Below are positions 56,001 through 64,000 of a stretch of 64,000 bases of DNA, piece after piece. Positions within the stretch are counted from its first letter, which is position 1. Each line of letters starts with the position of its first letter. The notes below the pieces were generated by a model that worked only from the letters and a program-made list of their open reading frames with translations, ran no database searches and was not told the origin of the DNA. Position numbers and translations under genes: made by a program. Source of the stretch: Planctomycetaceae bacterium (GTDB taxonomy: Bacteria > Planctomycetota > Planctomycetia > Planctomycetales > Planctomycetaceae); assembly GCA_018699955.1 (NCBI GenBank), contig JABISG010000103.1, positions 1 through 64,000 on the forward strand. Direction: 5' to 3'.

Positions 56001-56863
56001 TGTGGGCGTTGAAATCGATGCACAATCAAACCGCCGTCAGTGGATTGCTGCATCGACTCAGTACCACGCGGAATCAGTCGCAAAGGCTCGAAGTGCTGAC
56101 AACTCTCATTCGGCTGTATCATCGCGAAGGCGATTACAAAGGGGGCTGGTGGGGAACGCGGCCGGATACCAGCGGACCGTATTACGATCGAAAGACCTGG
56201 GCGGAGAGTGATCGAATCGCGGCTGCGATTCGCACTGCCCTCTCGGAAGCGGACACGGCGACCGCCGCGCACATTCCTGCCCAACTAACACGGCACAAGG
56301 TGCAGATCGACGGCTTGAACAATCTGGCTAAGACCGGTGCCAATCAAGAACCTCAGACTCCGATTGTGGTGCCGAAGGTCGATCCCAACAATCCGAATCA
56401 AATCGCCAACATGTCGCCGGAACAGGCCGGCGAACGCGCGGCGAAAACGAAAGGTAATCCATCACGCGGCCAACTGTTGTTCAAACGCCAATCGTGCATC
56501 GCCTGCCACACGTATGCGAACGGCCAAAACCCGAAGGGGCCACATCTGGTCGATATTGGCAAGCGGTACAAGCGGGCCGAACTGGTCGAGTCGATATTGA
56601 AACCGAGCGCCAAGATCGCTCAGGGATTCGACACCTACCTGTTCGTACTCGAAAGCGGCAAGACGGTGACCGGTTTCGTCGTCAGCGAAAGCGCCGACGC
56701 CGTCATCCTGCGAGAAGCCAACGGCCTGTCAAAAATGATTCCGCAAGACGCCATCGAAGAACGCGCGAAGCAAAAGTTGTCGATGATGCCCAAAGGTCTG
56801 GCTGACAATTTGACGCCGACAGAACTCGCGGATCTGCTCGCCTATTTGGAGTCGCTGAAGTAG
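53048..56863 (+). CDS. PVC-type ThuA-discoidin-propeller-HEAT-cytochrome c protein
   Basis: 1,271 residues. Signal peptide (about 1-20, ending GFADE); ThuA/trehalose-utilisation-like glutamine-amidotransferase fold (about 25-255, [25 protein letters not shown]); F5/8 type C (discoidin)-like domain (about 280-420, [16 protein letters not shown]); beta-propeller of the PVC-type membrane-bound dehydrogenase class (about 430-820, [22 protein letters not shown]); HEAT-like repeats (about 820-1080); and a C-terminal haem domain with CIACH at 1150-1154. Exported oxidoreductases of this type are numerous in planctomycetes and are thought to oxidise carbohydrates; substrate unknown. ATG 53048 chosen because it opens the signal peptide. 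Confidence 0.87.
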   Translation: [1271 protein letters not shown]

Positions 56864-56965
56864 CGATTGCAGAAAAGCAGTATGGTCATTCCCCGACCCA
56901 ACAGCAACTCACATCATCTGATGGAAAAAACTGTGTTGCTTCGGGTTACGATACGCTGGCACTGC

Positions 56966-59761
56966 CTACCGCGATGCCGATTGCGGCAGGTTGGCTTGTT
57001 TTGTTGTTGGCGCGGTCGCTCCGACGGCGGCGTTCAGGTTTTTCAGCAGTGTTGTTTTGGTGTACGTATCACGAATGACGATCGGCCGATTCGGCTGGTT
57101 GCCGGGAAAAATGACCGTCAGCGGAACACTGACGCTGTCGAATTTTTCCAGCCAACGTTTGATTTCCGGCGACTGGTGAGTGTAGTCGGCATACAGCGTC
57201 ACGATATCGTGCTGTTCGACCAAGCGTTTGGTTTCCCGTGTGTTCAGGGCGAACTTATCGACCGTCTTCAGGGCATTGGACCAGTCGGCGGAGAAGTGGG
57301 CCAGCACCGTTTTGTTTTCCGCCTGCGCGGCTTGCAACTTCGTTTCGGTGAATTCTTCCCAAGGCAACTTGGCCGTATCGACGCTGGAATTGTTCAGGCT
57401 GGCCTGTGTTGTTGTCGGCGAAGTTGCTTCGACGGCGGCGTTCAGATTCTTTAAGAGTTTCGTCTTGGTGTAGACGTCACGAATCACAATCGGCCGATTC
57501 GGTTGGTTGCCGGGAAAGATGACCGTCAGCGGAACGCTCACGCTGTCGAACTTTTCCAGCCAACGTTTGATTTCCGGCGATTGGTGGGTGTAGTCGGCGT
57601 ACAGCGTCACGATATCGTGCTGTTCGATCAGCCGTTTGGTTTCCGGCGTGTTCAATGCGAACTTCTCGACGGTCTTGCACGTCATGCACCAGTCGGCTGT
57701 GAAGTCCACCAGCACGGTCTTCTTTTCCGCCAACGCGGCTTGTAACTTCGCCTCGCTGAATTCTTCCCAAGGCAGCTTCGCCGTACTCACGGTCGTGTTC
57801 GTCAAGCTGAATCCAAAGCCACAGATCACAGCCGCCAATGCGAACGATGTGATGCGAACGGTCATCTTGTGCTTGATGTGTGAGGTGACATCGTACAGGT
57901 TGCCAATCATCCACAACGCCAGACCAATGCCGAGCAGCATCACCAGCAGCGGAACAACGTATGCTTGCTGCATGAAGTAGATGAAGAAGATGACCGTTCC
58001 CATCAATATGAAACCTGCGAATTCCTTCATCCGCACCATCCAGTTGCCTGGCTTCGGCAGCCATTTGATGGCATGCGGAAACAGGCCGAACACCACATAG
58101 GGAAACGCCATTCCCAGTCCCATCGTAGTCCAAACCAGATACACAATTGGCGGCGATTGGCGGACCGACCATCCCAAAGTCGCACCGAGAAACGGGCCGC
58201 TGCACGGCGTTGCCAGCAATGTCGCCAAGATGCCGGTCATGAATGCGCCGGTCAGACCTTCGCGATGCTGACCACCGGCCGATGCGCCGACGAAACCGGG
58301 AACTGGAAGTTCAAACACGCCCAGCAAGCTCAGCCCCATCGCAAAGATGACGCAGGCCATCACCAGATTGAATGTTGAATTCTGAAAGAGTCCGCCCCAG
58401 CCCAAACCGACACCGACCGCCAGGCTGGCAAGAATCAAAAAGACCAGAATCACGCCGCCGGCGTAGGCTAAGTTCAGCGTAAGAATTCGACTGCGACTTT
58501 CGCCCGCCTGCTGGACGAAGCTCATCACCTTAATTGCCAGCACCGGTAACACGCACGGCATGATGTTCAGGATCATCCCACCCAGGAATGCCGAGAACAG
58601 GAACCAGGGAAGTCCGCTGGCCGAATCAGAATCGGTTACCTCGAACTCTTGCGGAAATTCGGATCCCACCGTAGCGACTGGTTTGTCGGAGGATGATACT
58701 GCGACCGTTGCCGCATCCTGCAGATTGCCCAATGCAAACGTCACACGTTTGGGGGGCATGCATCGATTTTTTTCGCACGTCATATATTGGACGAGACCAC
58801 CGACACCGTACGACGTCGCGTCGTCGGCAACGCGGAATTCTCGCGTCCAGCGAATTGTTCCATGGTGGACTTCCAGAATGCGGTTGGGGTCGGAATCCAA
58901 TGGCTTTTCTTCCGGCTCCGAACTCGCCGTCCAAGTGTCGTCCATGGGGACCAGTCCCTGAAGTTTTTTCAGGTCGATCGTTGTCGGCAAACCGCCGGGA
59001 CCTTTCTCCATAGTGATGGAATAGGTATGCCATCCCTCTTTCACGATAATGTTTACGGCCAACGTCACTCGGTCGCCCGGTTTCGCGTCGGCCGGCGAAA
59101 TCTCAACACGAACGCTTGCCGCTCCCGGCTTGCCGAGAAACTCGGGAGTTTCCTCGTGGACGAAAGTGACCGGCGTCGTTGAAACTTCTTGACCGGGATC
59201 GGCTGTGTCGGTTTGCAGCGCGACGTTGATGTCCTGTTTGATTGGCAGACACCGCCGGTCGTTGCATACCTGCAGTTGGATTGTTCCTTTGACAGCGACT
59301 TGGCTGAGATCGGCGTCGGAACGAATTCGGAAAACGCGTTTCCAGGTGACATCGCCGAGGTGCTTTTCAACCTGCATTTCGAGCGTCTCGTCAAACAGGG
59401 CCTTCGGTGCATGATCTGGCGTGAACGTCTTCTTACCGACCGCTTCGAGGCCAACCGTTTCCCCGATAACGATTTTCGTGCTGCCCAGCAATTTGGGATT
59501 CACCGAATAGGTGTAGCTACCCGACGGAACTCCCAGCTTCACTGACAGTGTCACTTCATCGCCCGGCTTGGCGTTGCCCGGCGTGAGTGAAGCGGTGATT
59601 TCCGGCTCGGCATCGGAAGCGCCAATGTCAAATCCCGGCTGTTCGAAGAGCAGGGGGTTGATCTTGAGCGGTTCATCGGCATGGCCGGTGGTGGCTGTGG
59701 CGCATGCGACGAATGCACAAGCGAATAGGGCGAGATGAGAAAAGAGGCGGGAGTTGGGCAT
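56966..59761 (-). CDS. DsbD-like transmembrane thiol reductase with two tandem thioredoxin domains
   Basis: 931 residues. Signal peptide (about 1-27); two periplasmic beta-sandwich domains of DsbD-alpha type (with NDRRCLP and KNRCMPP); an eight-helix CcdA/DsbD core with the redox cysteines in NIMPCVLPV and ATPCSGPFLG; then two thioredoxin domains. The first has CMTC (FTADWCMTCKTVEKF); the second has SNAL at the same place, so it cannot do thiol exchange. Residues around the two are otherwise nearly identical. Moves reducing power from cytoplasmic thioredoxin to the periplasm, for example for cytochrome c maturation. ATG 59761 gives the signal peptide; the open frame extends to 59929. Confidence 0.9.
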   Translation of the reverse strand: MPNSRLFSHLALFACAFVACATATTGHADEPLKINPLLFEQPGFDIGASDAEPEITASLTPGNAKPGDEVTLSVKLGVPSGSYTYSVNPKLLGSTKIVIGETVGLEAVGKKTFTPDHAPKALFDETLEMQVEKHLGDVTWKRVFRIRSDADLSQVAVKGTIQLQVCNDRRCLPIKQDINVALQTDTADPGQEVSTTPVTFVHEETPEFLGKPGAASVRVEISPADAKPGDRVTLAVNIIVKEGWHTYSITMEKGPGGLPTTIDLKKLQGLVPMDDTWTASSEPEEKPLDSDPNRILEVHHGTIRWTREFRVADDATSYGVGGLVQYMTCEKNRCMPPKRVTFALGNLQDAATVAVSSSDKPVATVGSEFPQEFEVTDSDSASGLPWFLFSAFLGGMILNIMPCVLPVLAIKVMSFVQQAGESRSRILTLNLAYAGGVILVFLILASLAVGVGLGWGGLFQNSTFNLVMACVIFAMGLSLLGVFELPVPGFVGASAGGQHREGLTGAFMTGILATLLATPCSGPFLGATLGWSVRQSPPIVYLVWTTMGLGMAFPYVVFGLFPHAIKWLPKPGNWMVRMKEFAGFILMGTVIFFIYFMQQAYVVPLLVMLLGIGLALWMIGNLYDVTSHIKHKMTVRITSFALAAVICGFGFSLTNTTVSTAKLPWEEFSEAKLQAALAEKKTVLVDFTADWCMTCKTVEKFALNTPETKRLIEQHDIVTLYADYTHQSPEIKRWLEKFDSVSVPLTVIFPGNQPNRPIVIRDVYTKTKLLKNLNAAVEATSPTTTQASLNNSSVDTAKLPWEEFTETKLQAAQAENKTVLAHFSADWSNALKTVDKFALNTRETKRLVEQHDIVTLYADYTHQSPEIKRWLEKFDSVSVPLTVIFPGNQPNRPIVIRDTYTKTTLLKNLNAAVGATAPTTKQANLPQSASR
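57017..57793 (-). repeat. 408-bp internal tandem duplication encoding the two thioredoxin domains
   Basis: Copies at about 57017-57385 (degenerate domain) and 57425-57793 (CxxC-containing domain) match with a period of exactly 408 bases at four anchors checked (57024/57432, 57081/57489, 57353/57761 and the intervening text). Differences are few, many synonymous; the CxxC codons differ. Confidence 0.9.
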
Positions 59762-60158
59762 CTCGATGTTTCCAGCGAAACGGGAAAGGGGGGTGGGATT
59801 GGCCGAATCTGCAGCAGGATCTGATCGATGTGGGCGCGGGACGGAAAATCGGCAGGGTTGCCGCATTCTTCCTACGCTGTCTTCAGTATCGGTGTGGGAC
59901 GCGGCCCAAGTATGTAAGTTATTCAACAAAACAGTATTTCCTGCCTGTCTCGATTGTGTCAGTCAATCACAAAACAGCATCAATTCCGAAAGTGTGGACG
60001 CGTTTGTTCGCGAACCGGTGTCGCGCACGGTGTCTGAAAACAGTATAATCATAGACAAATTGACGCTGTTTGTTCAATTTGCCCACACAAAAACGGGCAA
60101 TCTCGAATTCCCAAGCGGCTGGACACTGCTGGAAAATTGATGAGAGGACATAGTTGCG
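59762..60158. other. 397-base divergent promoter region, AT-rich
   Basis: Separates the DsbD-like gene from the haem-motif gene. Noticeably more AT-rich than the rest. The word AAAACAGTAT or AAAACAGCAT occurs three times (about 59928, 59971 and 60037), the last overlapping a TATAAT at 60042-60047. These may be a direct-repeat operator or chance; no gene was seen. Confidence 0.4.
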
Positions 60159-61445
60159 GTGCAATCCTCATACCGATTTTGGCCGTTTGCCGCCATTTGC
60201 ATACAGCTCTGGTGTGGGATTGCGCTGGTCGCGCCGGGTCGCTCTGTCTGGTCGGCGGATGATAACGCCGCGCCACAACAAATCAAATTCACCGACAAGG
60301 TTCCCTATGGTCTGCAGCCGGTCGATTACCTGGGAAAAGTGACCACCAATGCCGGTCAGCGGCTGAATGACCGATTGGAAAAGGGAACGCTCGAACTCGA
60401 GTACCGACAAAAAAGCGGCTACCTGCGGGCGTTGCTCGACGCACTCGAAGTTCCTGCCGAGTCGCAGTTGCTCGTCTTCTCCAAGACGGCGCTGAATCAG
60501 AAACTGGTGCAGCCCAGAAATCCCCGTGCCGTTTATTTCAACGATGAAGTGACCATCGGCTGGGTACCGGGAGCGGCGTCGATTGAATTGACCGCCATCG
60601 ACCCGCTGAAAGGCCCCATCTTTTACACGCTGCTGCAGTCACCGGAGAAACCGCCGCGGTTGCAGCGAGAGAGCCGCTGTCTGGCCTGTCACGCCGGCAC
60701 GACCACACTGCAAGTCCCCGGGCTGATGGTGCGCTCGTTTCTCACCGACAAAACCGGCAAACCAATTGTCGGCTACTCGCGAACGACCCACGACAGCGAA
60801 TTGAGAAAACGCTGGGGCGGCTGGTACGTCACGGGAACACACGGCACGCAAACACACACCGGCAACATTTTCGGCGAGAAGGAAATCGCCCGGCAAAGAG
60901 AGCATCCCGCGTTTCGCGGCAACCTGACCGATCTGTCGCCCTTCATCAGCGTTGGTGATTACGAAACGCCGCACAGCGACATCGTCGCGCATCTGGTTCT
61001 CGATCATCAGATGCACGGATTGAACCTGTTGCATCGCGCCGGTCACGAATCACGACTTAATCGGCGATCGGATGTTGAAGAACGGTTGATCCGATATCTG
61101 CTGTTCGTCGATGAACCACCACTCACCGCCGAGGTTCGCGGCACGTCGGGTTATGCCCGCCGTTTCGCTGCACAGACACCGCGCGATGCACGGGGCCGAT
61201 CACTACGGGAATTCGACCTGAAAACACGGCTGTTCAAATACCGGCTGAGTTATTTGATTTACACGCCGTCGTTCGATGGTTTACCGGGGGCGGTCAAAGG
61301 GCGTCTGTATCGTCGTCTGTGGGACATCCTGATCGGCAAGGATGAATCGCCCGACTTCAACACGATTCCCGCCGCAGAGCGCGCCGCGATCATCGCAATT
61401 GTGCGGGCGACGAAAGACGATCTGCCAGAGTATTGGCGGCGATGA
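60159..61445 (+). CDS. Exported CxxCH (haem c) protein, conserved planctomycete type
   Basis: 428 residues. Signal peptide-like start (hydrophobic stretch about residues 8-25, cleavage near VWSADD). One CxxCH: CLACHAG in RLQRESRCLACHAGTTTLQVPG, followed by GWYVTGTHG and HMHGLNLLHR-type His-rich stretches that may ligate haem. Similar proteins are found in planctomycetes as 'cytochrome c domain' or hypothetical proteins. Starts with GTG 60159, GAGAGGA 12 bases before. Convergent with the antiporter, two bases apart. Function unknown. Confidence 0.72.
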   Translation: MQSSYRFWPFAAICIQLWCGIALVAPGRSVWSADDNAAPQQIKFTDKVPYGLQPVDYLGKVTTNAGQRLNDRLEKGTLELEYRQKSGYLRALLDALEVPAESQLLVFSKTALNQKLVQPRNPRAVYFNDEVTIGWVPGAASIELTAIDPLKGPIFYTLLQSPEKPPRLQRESRCLACHAGTTTLQVPGLMVRSFLTDKTGKPIVGYSRTTHDSELRKRWGGWYVTGTHGTQTHTGNIFGEKEIARQREHPAFRGNLTDLSPFISVGDYETPHSDIVAHLVLDHQMHGLNLLHRAGHESRLNRRSDVEERLIRYLLFVDEPPLTAEVRGTSGYARRFAAQTPRDARGRSLREFDLKTRLFKYRLSYLIYTPSFDGLPGAVKGRLYRRLWDILIGKDESPDFNTIPAAERAAIIAIVRATKDDLPEYWRR

Positions 61446-61447
61446 TG

Positions 61448-63067
61448 TCAATCAGCCTCCGCGGCCGAGTCGCCACGATTTAGCGCCCATTTGAGCAACG
61501 GCGGCGTGACCATTGTGGTAATCATCACCATTACCACCACTGCCGAATAGGTTCCGCCGTCGATGACTTTTTCTCCGTCGGCGATGAGCTTGCGGCCTTC
61601 GTTGGCGAAAATGAGGCCGACTTCACCACGAGGAATCATGCCCAGGCCGACGGCTAACCTGTTCAGTCCCTTCTCGCGCACACCAAGTGAGCAGACTTGT
61701 TTGCCGATGATTGCCACCACGGTGATTGCACCAGCCAGCATCCAGACTTCGGAGTTGGCAAAACTCTTCAGATCGACCTGAATTCCCATTTGTACGAAGA
61801 AAATGGGAACCAGTAGTGCTGAGAGGGGCGCGAGCGCATCTTCCAGGCTGCGATTCTCGCGCTTACCCAGTTCCTTATAGTGTGCTCCTTCGAGAATCAA
61901 ACCGGCCGCGAATGCGCCAACAATCGGTGCCAGCCCGACGATATTTGACAGCCATGCGAAACCGAAACAGAACACCAGCGCTGCCGCGACCAGAATGCCG
62001 TGACCTTGCAGGAAACTTGCCGCACGAAATAGCGTGCCGGGAAAGTTGAATCGCCCCAGCAATAACGCGCCGAAAAGAAAGCCGAATGCCAGCACGATAA
62101 TTTTAGCAATCTTGAATCCCAGATCGCCCGAGCCGCCCCCTTCTGAACCGGCCGCTGCAATCGCGCCGGAAACAATGGCCAACACCAGTAGGCCGAGAAC
62201 GTCGTCGATGACCGCTGCGCCGAGAATGATCTTCGATTCGGTCTGTTTGCTGCGTCCCAAATCTTTGAGTACGCGGGCGGTTATTCCCACGCTCGTCGCG
62301 CACAACGTCGCTCCGATGAATGCCGGCACCTCCCAATCGGCCCAGCCGATCTCATTCACGACAAGGACTGTTGCCACATATCCCAACGCCATTGGGGCAA
62401 CGACGCCAAGTATTGCGACCAGAAACGAGGACACTCCCACCGAAAGCATTTCACGGACACTCGACTCCAGCCCGACCTCAAACAGCAGCAACACAACGCC
62501 GATGCCGGCCAGGATCTTGATGACCGCTCCAGCGCTGTACGGATCACCAAGAATGGCCTCATCGGGCGGTTTGACAAAATCGAGACCGTGCCAGCCATCG
62601 AATGTCCCGGTGAAGAAGTAGAGAATGGGACTGGTGAGCAAGGAGAGATTGCCGAGCAGGACACCGAAGGACAATTCACCCAGCACAGCGGGCATGCCGA
62701 ATCGCTCGAAGAGATCACCGCCGATTTTTGCCAGCAGCAAAATGACCACAATGGCCGCCAACACCGGCGTGACCGGGTCAGCATGTCCACCGCCGGAATG
62801 GTCGGCATGGTCATCTTTCGCGTGTGTCTCTCCTTCACCTTCTCCCGGAGATGACGGAGCCGAATCGGCCGCTGCGTGGGCTGCATCCCCTGCCAGCCCG
62901 CCGCCAAACATCGTACAGTCGTGAAGAATCGCGAAAACGGCCAGCACCGCCAGCCAGCGCATCCAGCGACGCCAATGCTCGGCAATGCTACCGCGTCGCC
63001 GATGCAAAAGGCTGGTGGAAGGCGCGAACTCGTTCGATTGGGAACGCGTCGTGAAAAGTCGATTCAT
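61448..63067 (-). CDS. CPA2-family cation:proton antiporter
   Basis: 539 residues with about 12-13 membrane segments starting near residue 97. Motifs IGGDLFERFGMPAVLGELSFGVLLG, LLLFEVGLESSVREM and GLGMIPRGEVGLIFANEG are typical of KefB/NapA-type CPA2 antiporters; the ASKIILGAAVIDDVLGL-like segment carries the Asp pair of electrogenic members. The first about 95 residues include one helix and a His/Asp/Glu-rich patch (AKDDHADHSGGGHADP) that could bind metal. No RCK domain, so regulation is not by KTN. Start uncertain among early ATGs. Confidence 0.9.
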   Translation of the reverse strand: MNRLFTTRSQSNEFAPSTSLLHRRRGSIAEHWRRWMRWLAVLAVFAILHDCTMFGGGLAGDAAHAAADSAPSSPGEGEGETHAKDDHADHSGGGHADPVTPVLAAIVVILLLAKIGGDLFERFGMPAVLGELSFGVLLGNLSLLTSPILYFFTGTFDGWHGLDFVKPPDEAILGDPYSAGAVIKILAGIGVVLLLFEVGLESSVREMLSVGVSSFLVAILGVVAPMALGYVATVLVVNEIGWADWEVPAFIGATLCATSVGITARVLKDLGRSKQTESKIILGAAVIDDVLGLLVLAIVSGAIAAAGSEGGGSGDLGFKIAKIIVLAFGFLFGALLLGRFNFPGTLFRAASFLQGHGILVAAALVFCFGFAWLSNIVGLAPIVGAFAAGLILEGAHYKELGKRENRSLEDALAPLSALLVPIFFVQMGIQVDLKSFANSEVWMLAGAITVVAIIGKQVCSLGVREKGLNRLAVGLGMIPRGEVGLIFANEGRKLIADGEKVIDGGTYSAVVVMVMITTMVTPPLLKWALNRGDSAAEAD

Positions 63068-63092
63068 GCTGTGCGGTATCCAACCTGAGTTC

Positions 63093-63125
63093 AGAAACCC
63101 GGTTTCTCGGAGAAACAGGGTTTCT
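63093..63125. repeat. 33-bp near-perfect palindrome (AGAAACCCGGTTTCTC type)
   Basis: Arms 63093-63108 and 63110-63125 are reverse complements with one mismatch around a single central G. It lies 26 bases upstream of the antiporter start codon. The 300-base spacer (63068-63367) otherwise holds no supported gene. Might be an operator or a dispersed palindrome. Confidence 0.7.
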
Positions 63126-63367
63126 CACGTTCGCATCACGCCGGATTGAAGTTGTCGAAAGTCCAGAGAATAGGTACTTTTCCGGCTGGCGGCAATCCAC
63201 GGCATTCGGCCCATCTTGCCCGCTACGAACGAATCGGAGTAAAATCCTGCGTCGGTGATGTGGTGAACAAGACGCTGCGGGCTGATATTGGCCACGATTT
63301 GATAACATCTGCAGGTGGATTGATGCGAATTGCGTCATCGCTGTACATGGCAACCAGATGGAGCGAC

Positions 63368-64000
63368 ATGAATTACCGACCAACGGCTGCATTGAGAATT
63401 GCACCACGTGGACAACGAATTCGCGGCTGCTTTCAGGCGTGTCTGCTGGCGATCCTCGGTAACTGCCTGTTCACCGCGAATTCAGTGGCCGAAGATGAGG
63501 TCGGCATCCGTGTGCCGGCGGGGTTTGAGGTTTCGCTGTATGCCGATGACGACCTGGCACACGATATTTATTCTATGACCGTCGATTCGTTGGGGCGCGT
63601 GGTCGTTTCCGGTGCCGGTTATGTGCGGATTCTGATCGACACGGACGGTGACGGAAAAGCCGACTCGTTCAAGCAGTTTGTCGATGGCCCCAAAAGCGGT
63701 GCGCAGGGCATGGCATTTCACGGACGTGACTTGCTCTGCACGGGCGACGAAGGCCTCATTCGCTACCGCGACAGCAACGGCGATGATCGCGCCGACGGGT
63801 CGCCCGATGTATTTCTCAAGATCAAGGCTGGCAGCGAACACCATTCGCACGCAATTCAACGTGGCCCCGACGGTTGGTGGTACCTCATCGCGGGAAACAT
63901 GACGGAAGTCACCGGCAAGTACGCGACGCTTCCCACGTCGCCCATTCGCAAGCCGGAATTCGGAACGCTGCTGCGATTCCAGCCCGACCTCGCGGGAGGC
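63368..64000 (+). CDS. PVC-type propeller dehydrogenase, 5' part (runs off the window)
   Basis: The first 211 residues of a larger protein. Signal peptide-like segment (CFQACLLAILGNCLF, cleavage near NSVAED), then VPAGFEVSLYADDDLAHDIYSMTVDSLGRVVVS, LIDTDGDGKADSFKQFVDGPKSGAQGMAFHG and DSNGDDRADGSPDVFL: the DTDGDGKAD-type repeats of the soluble glucose-dehydrogenase-like/PVC propeller. Similar in kind to the propeller in the 53048 gene. ATGs at 63323 and 63347 are in frame and could be the start. Confidence 0.75.
   Translation, partial: MNYRPTAALRIAPRGQRIRGCFQACLLAILGNCLFTANSVAEDEVGIRVPAGFEVSLYADDDLAHDIYSMTVDSLGRVVVSGAGYVRILIDTDGDGKADSFKQFVDGPKSGAQGMAFHGRDLLCTGDEGLIRYRDSNGDDRADGSPDVFLKIKAGSEHHSHAIQRGPDGWWYLIAGNMTEVTGKYATLPTSPIRKPEFGTLLRFQPDLAGG

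Noticed and set aside
1-64000. CRISPR arrays, tRNAs, rRNAs, insertion sequences with transposase genes
   Set aside because: None could be recognised on either strand; the short inverted repeats found have no spacers or transposase genes.

Overview
The window reads as a chromosomal segment of a planctomycete (class Planctomycetia). The evidence is the gene families rather than any rRNA: a DUF1559 pseudopilin-like protein, a secreted FGly-type sulfatase, a ThuA/discoidin/beta-propeller/HEAT/haem protein of the 'PVC-type' dehydrogenase class, a Ser/Thr kinase with an MJ0042-type zinc ribbon and a formylglycine-generating-enzyme-like C-terminus, redoxin-copper monooxygenase fusions, alternative complex III genes, and dispersed inverted repeats carrying an AAGCGYAAGCGAGG-like core. 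No rRNA, tRNA, CRISPR array, transposase or phage gene was seen.

Layout. 0-2.6 kb: 3' end of an alternative complex III operon (actC end, actD, actE, actF). 2.6-4.2 kb: a minus-strand NO/redox module (hemerythrin, Rrf2 regulator, single-domain globin). 4.5-5.5 kb: an orphan membrane protein of atypical composition. 5.8-9.9 kb: a secreted glycosidase-like propeller protein, a HEAT-repeat protein and a DUF1559 protein. 10.1-11.6 kb: ECF sigma factor, anti-sigma factor and FmdB-like zinc ribbon. 11.9-15.9 kb: a small membrane protein and a CHAT protease/STAND NTPase/TPR gene split by a one-base frameshift. 16.5-21.7 kb: redoxin-haem-copper monooxygenase fusion, di-haem oxidoreductase, sulfatase. 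22.1-26.6 kb: PadR regulator with a membrane partner, then the kinase.

26.9-52.7 kb is a cell-surface glycan locus. It holds a GT39-like membrane protein, at least five GT-B type glycosyltransferases (two paralogous pairs), a UDP-HexNAc dehydrogenase, two NAD-dependent epimerases, two glutamine-dependent asparagine-synthase-like amidotransferases, an ABC exporter (Wzm/Wzt with a C-terminal cargo domain), a deacetylase-like protein, a radical SAM/SPASM enzyme, a methyltransferase-transglutaminase fusion, a sugar formyltransferase and a DegT-type aminotransferase. Together they suggest an ABC-exported polysaccharide containing uronic acid (probably amidated) and N-formylated amino sugar. The fusion and the radical SAM enzyme have no assigned role in standard O-antigen pathways and are the best candidates for new biochemistry.

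53-64 kb: the PVC-type ThuA/propeller/haem protein, a DsbD-like transmembrane thiol reductase with two tandem thioredoxin domains (the second lacking its CxxC), a CxxCH protein, a CPA2 cation/proton antiporter, and the 5' end of another propeller dehydrogenase running off the window.
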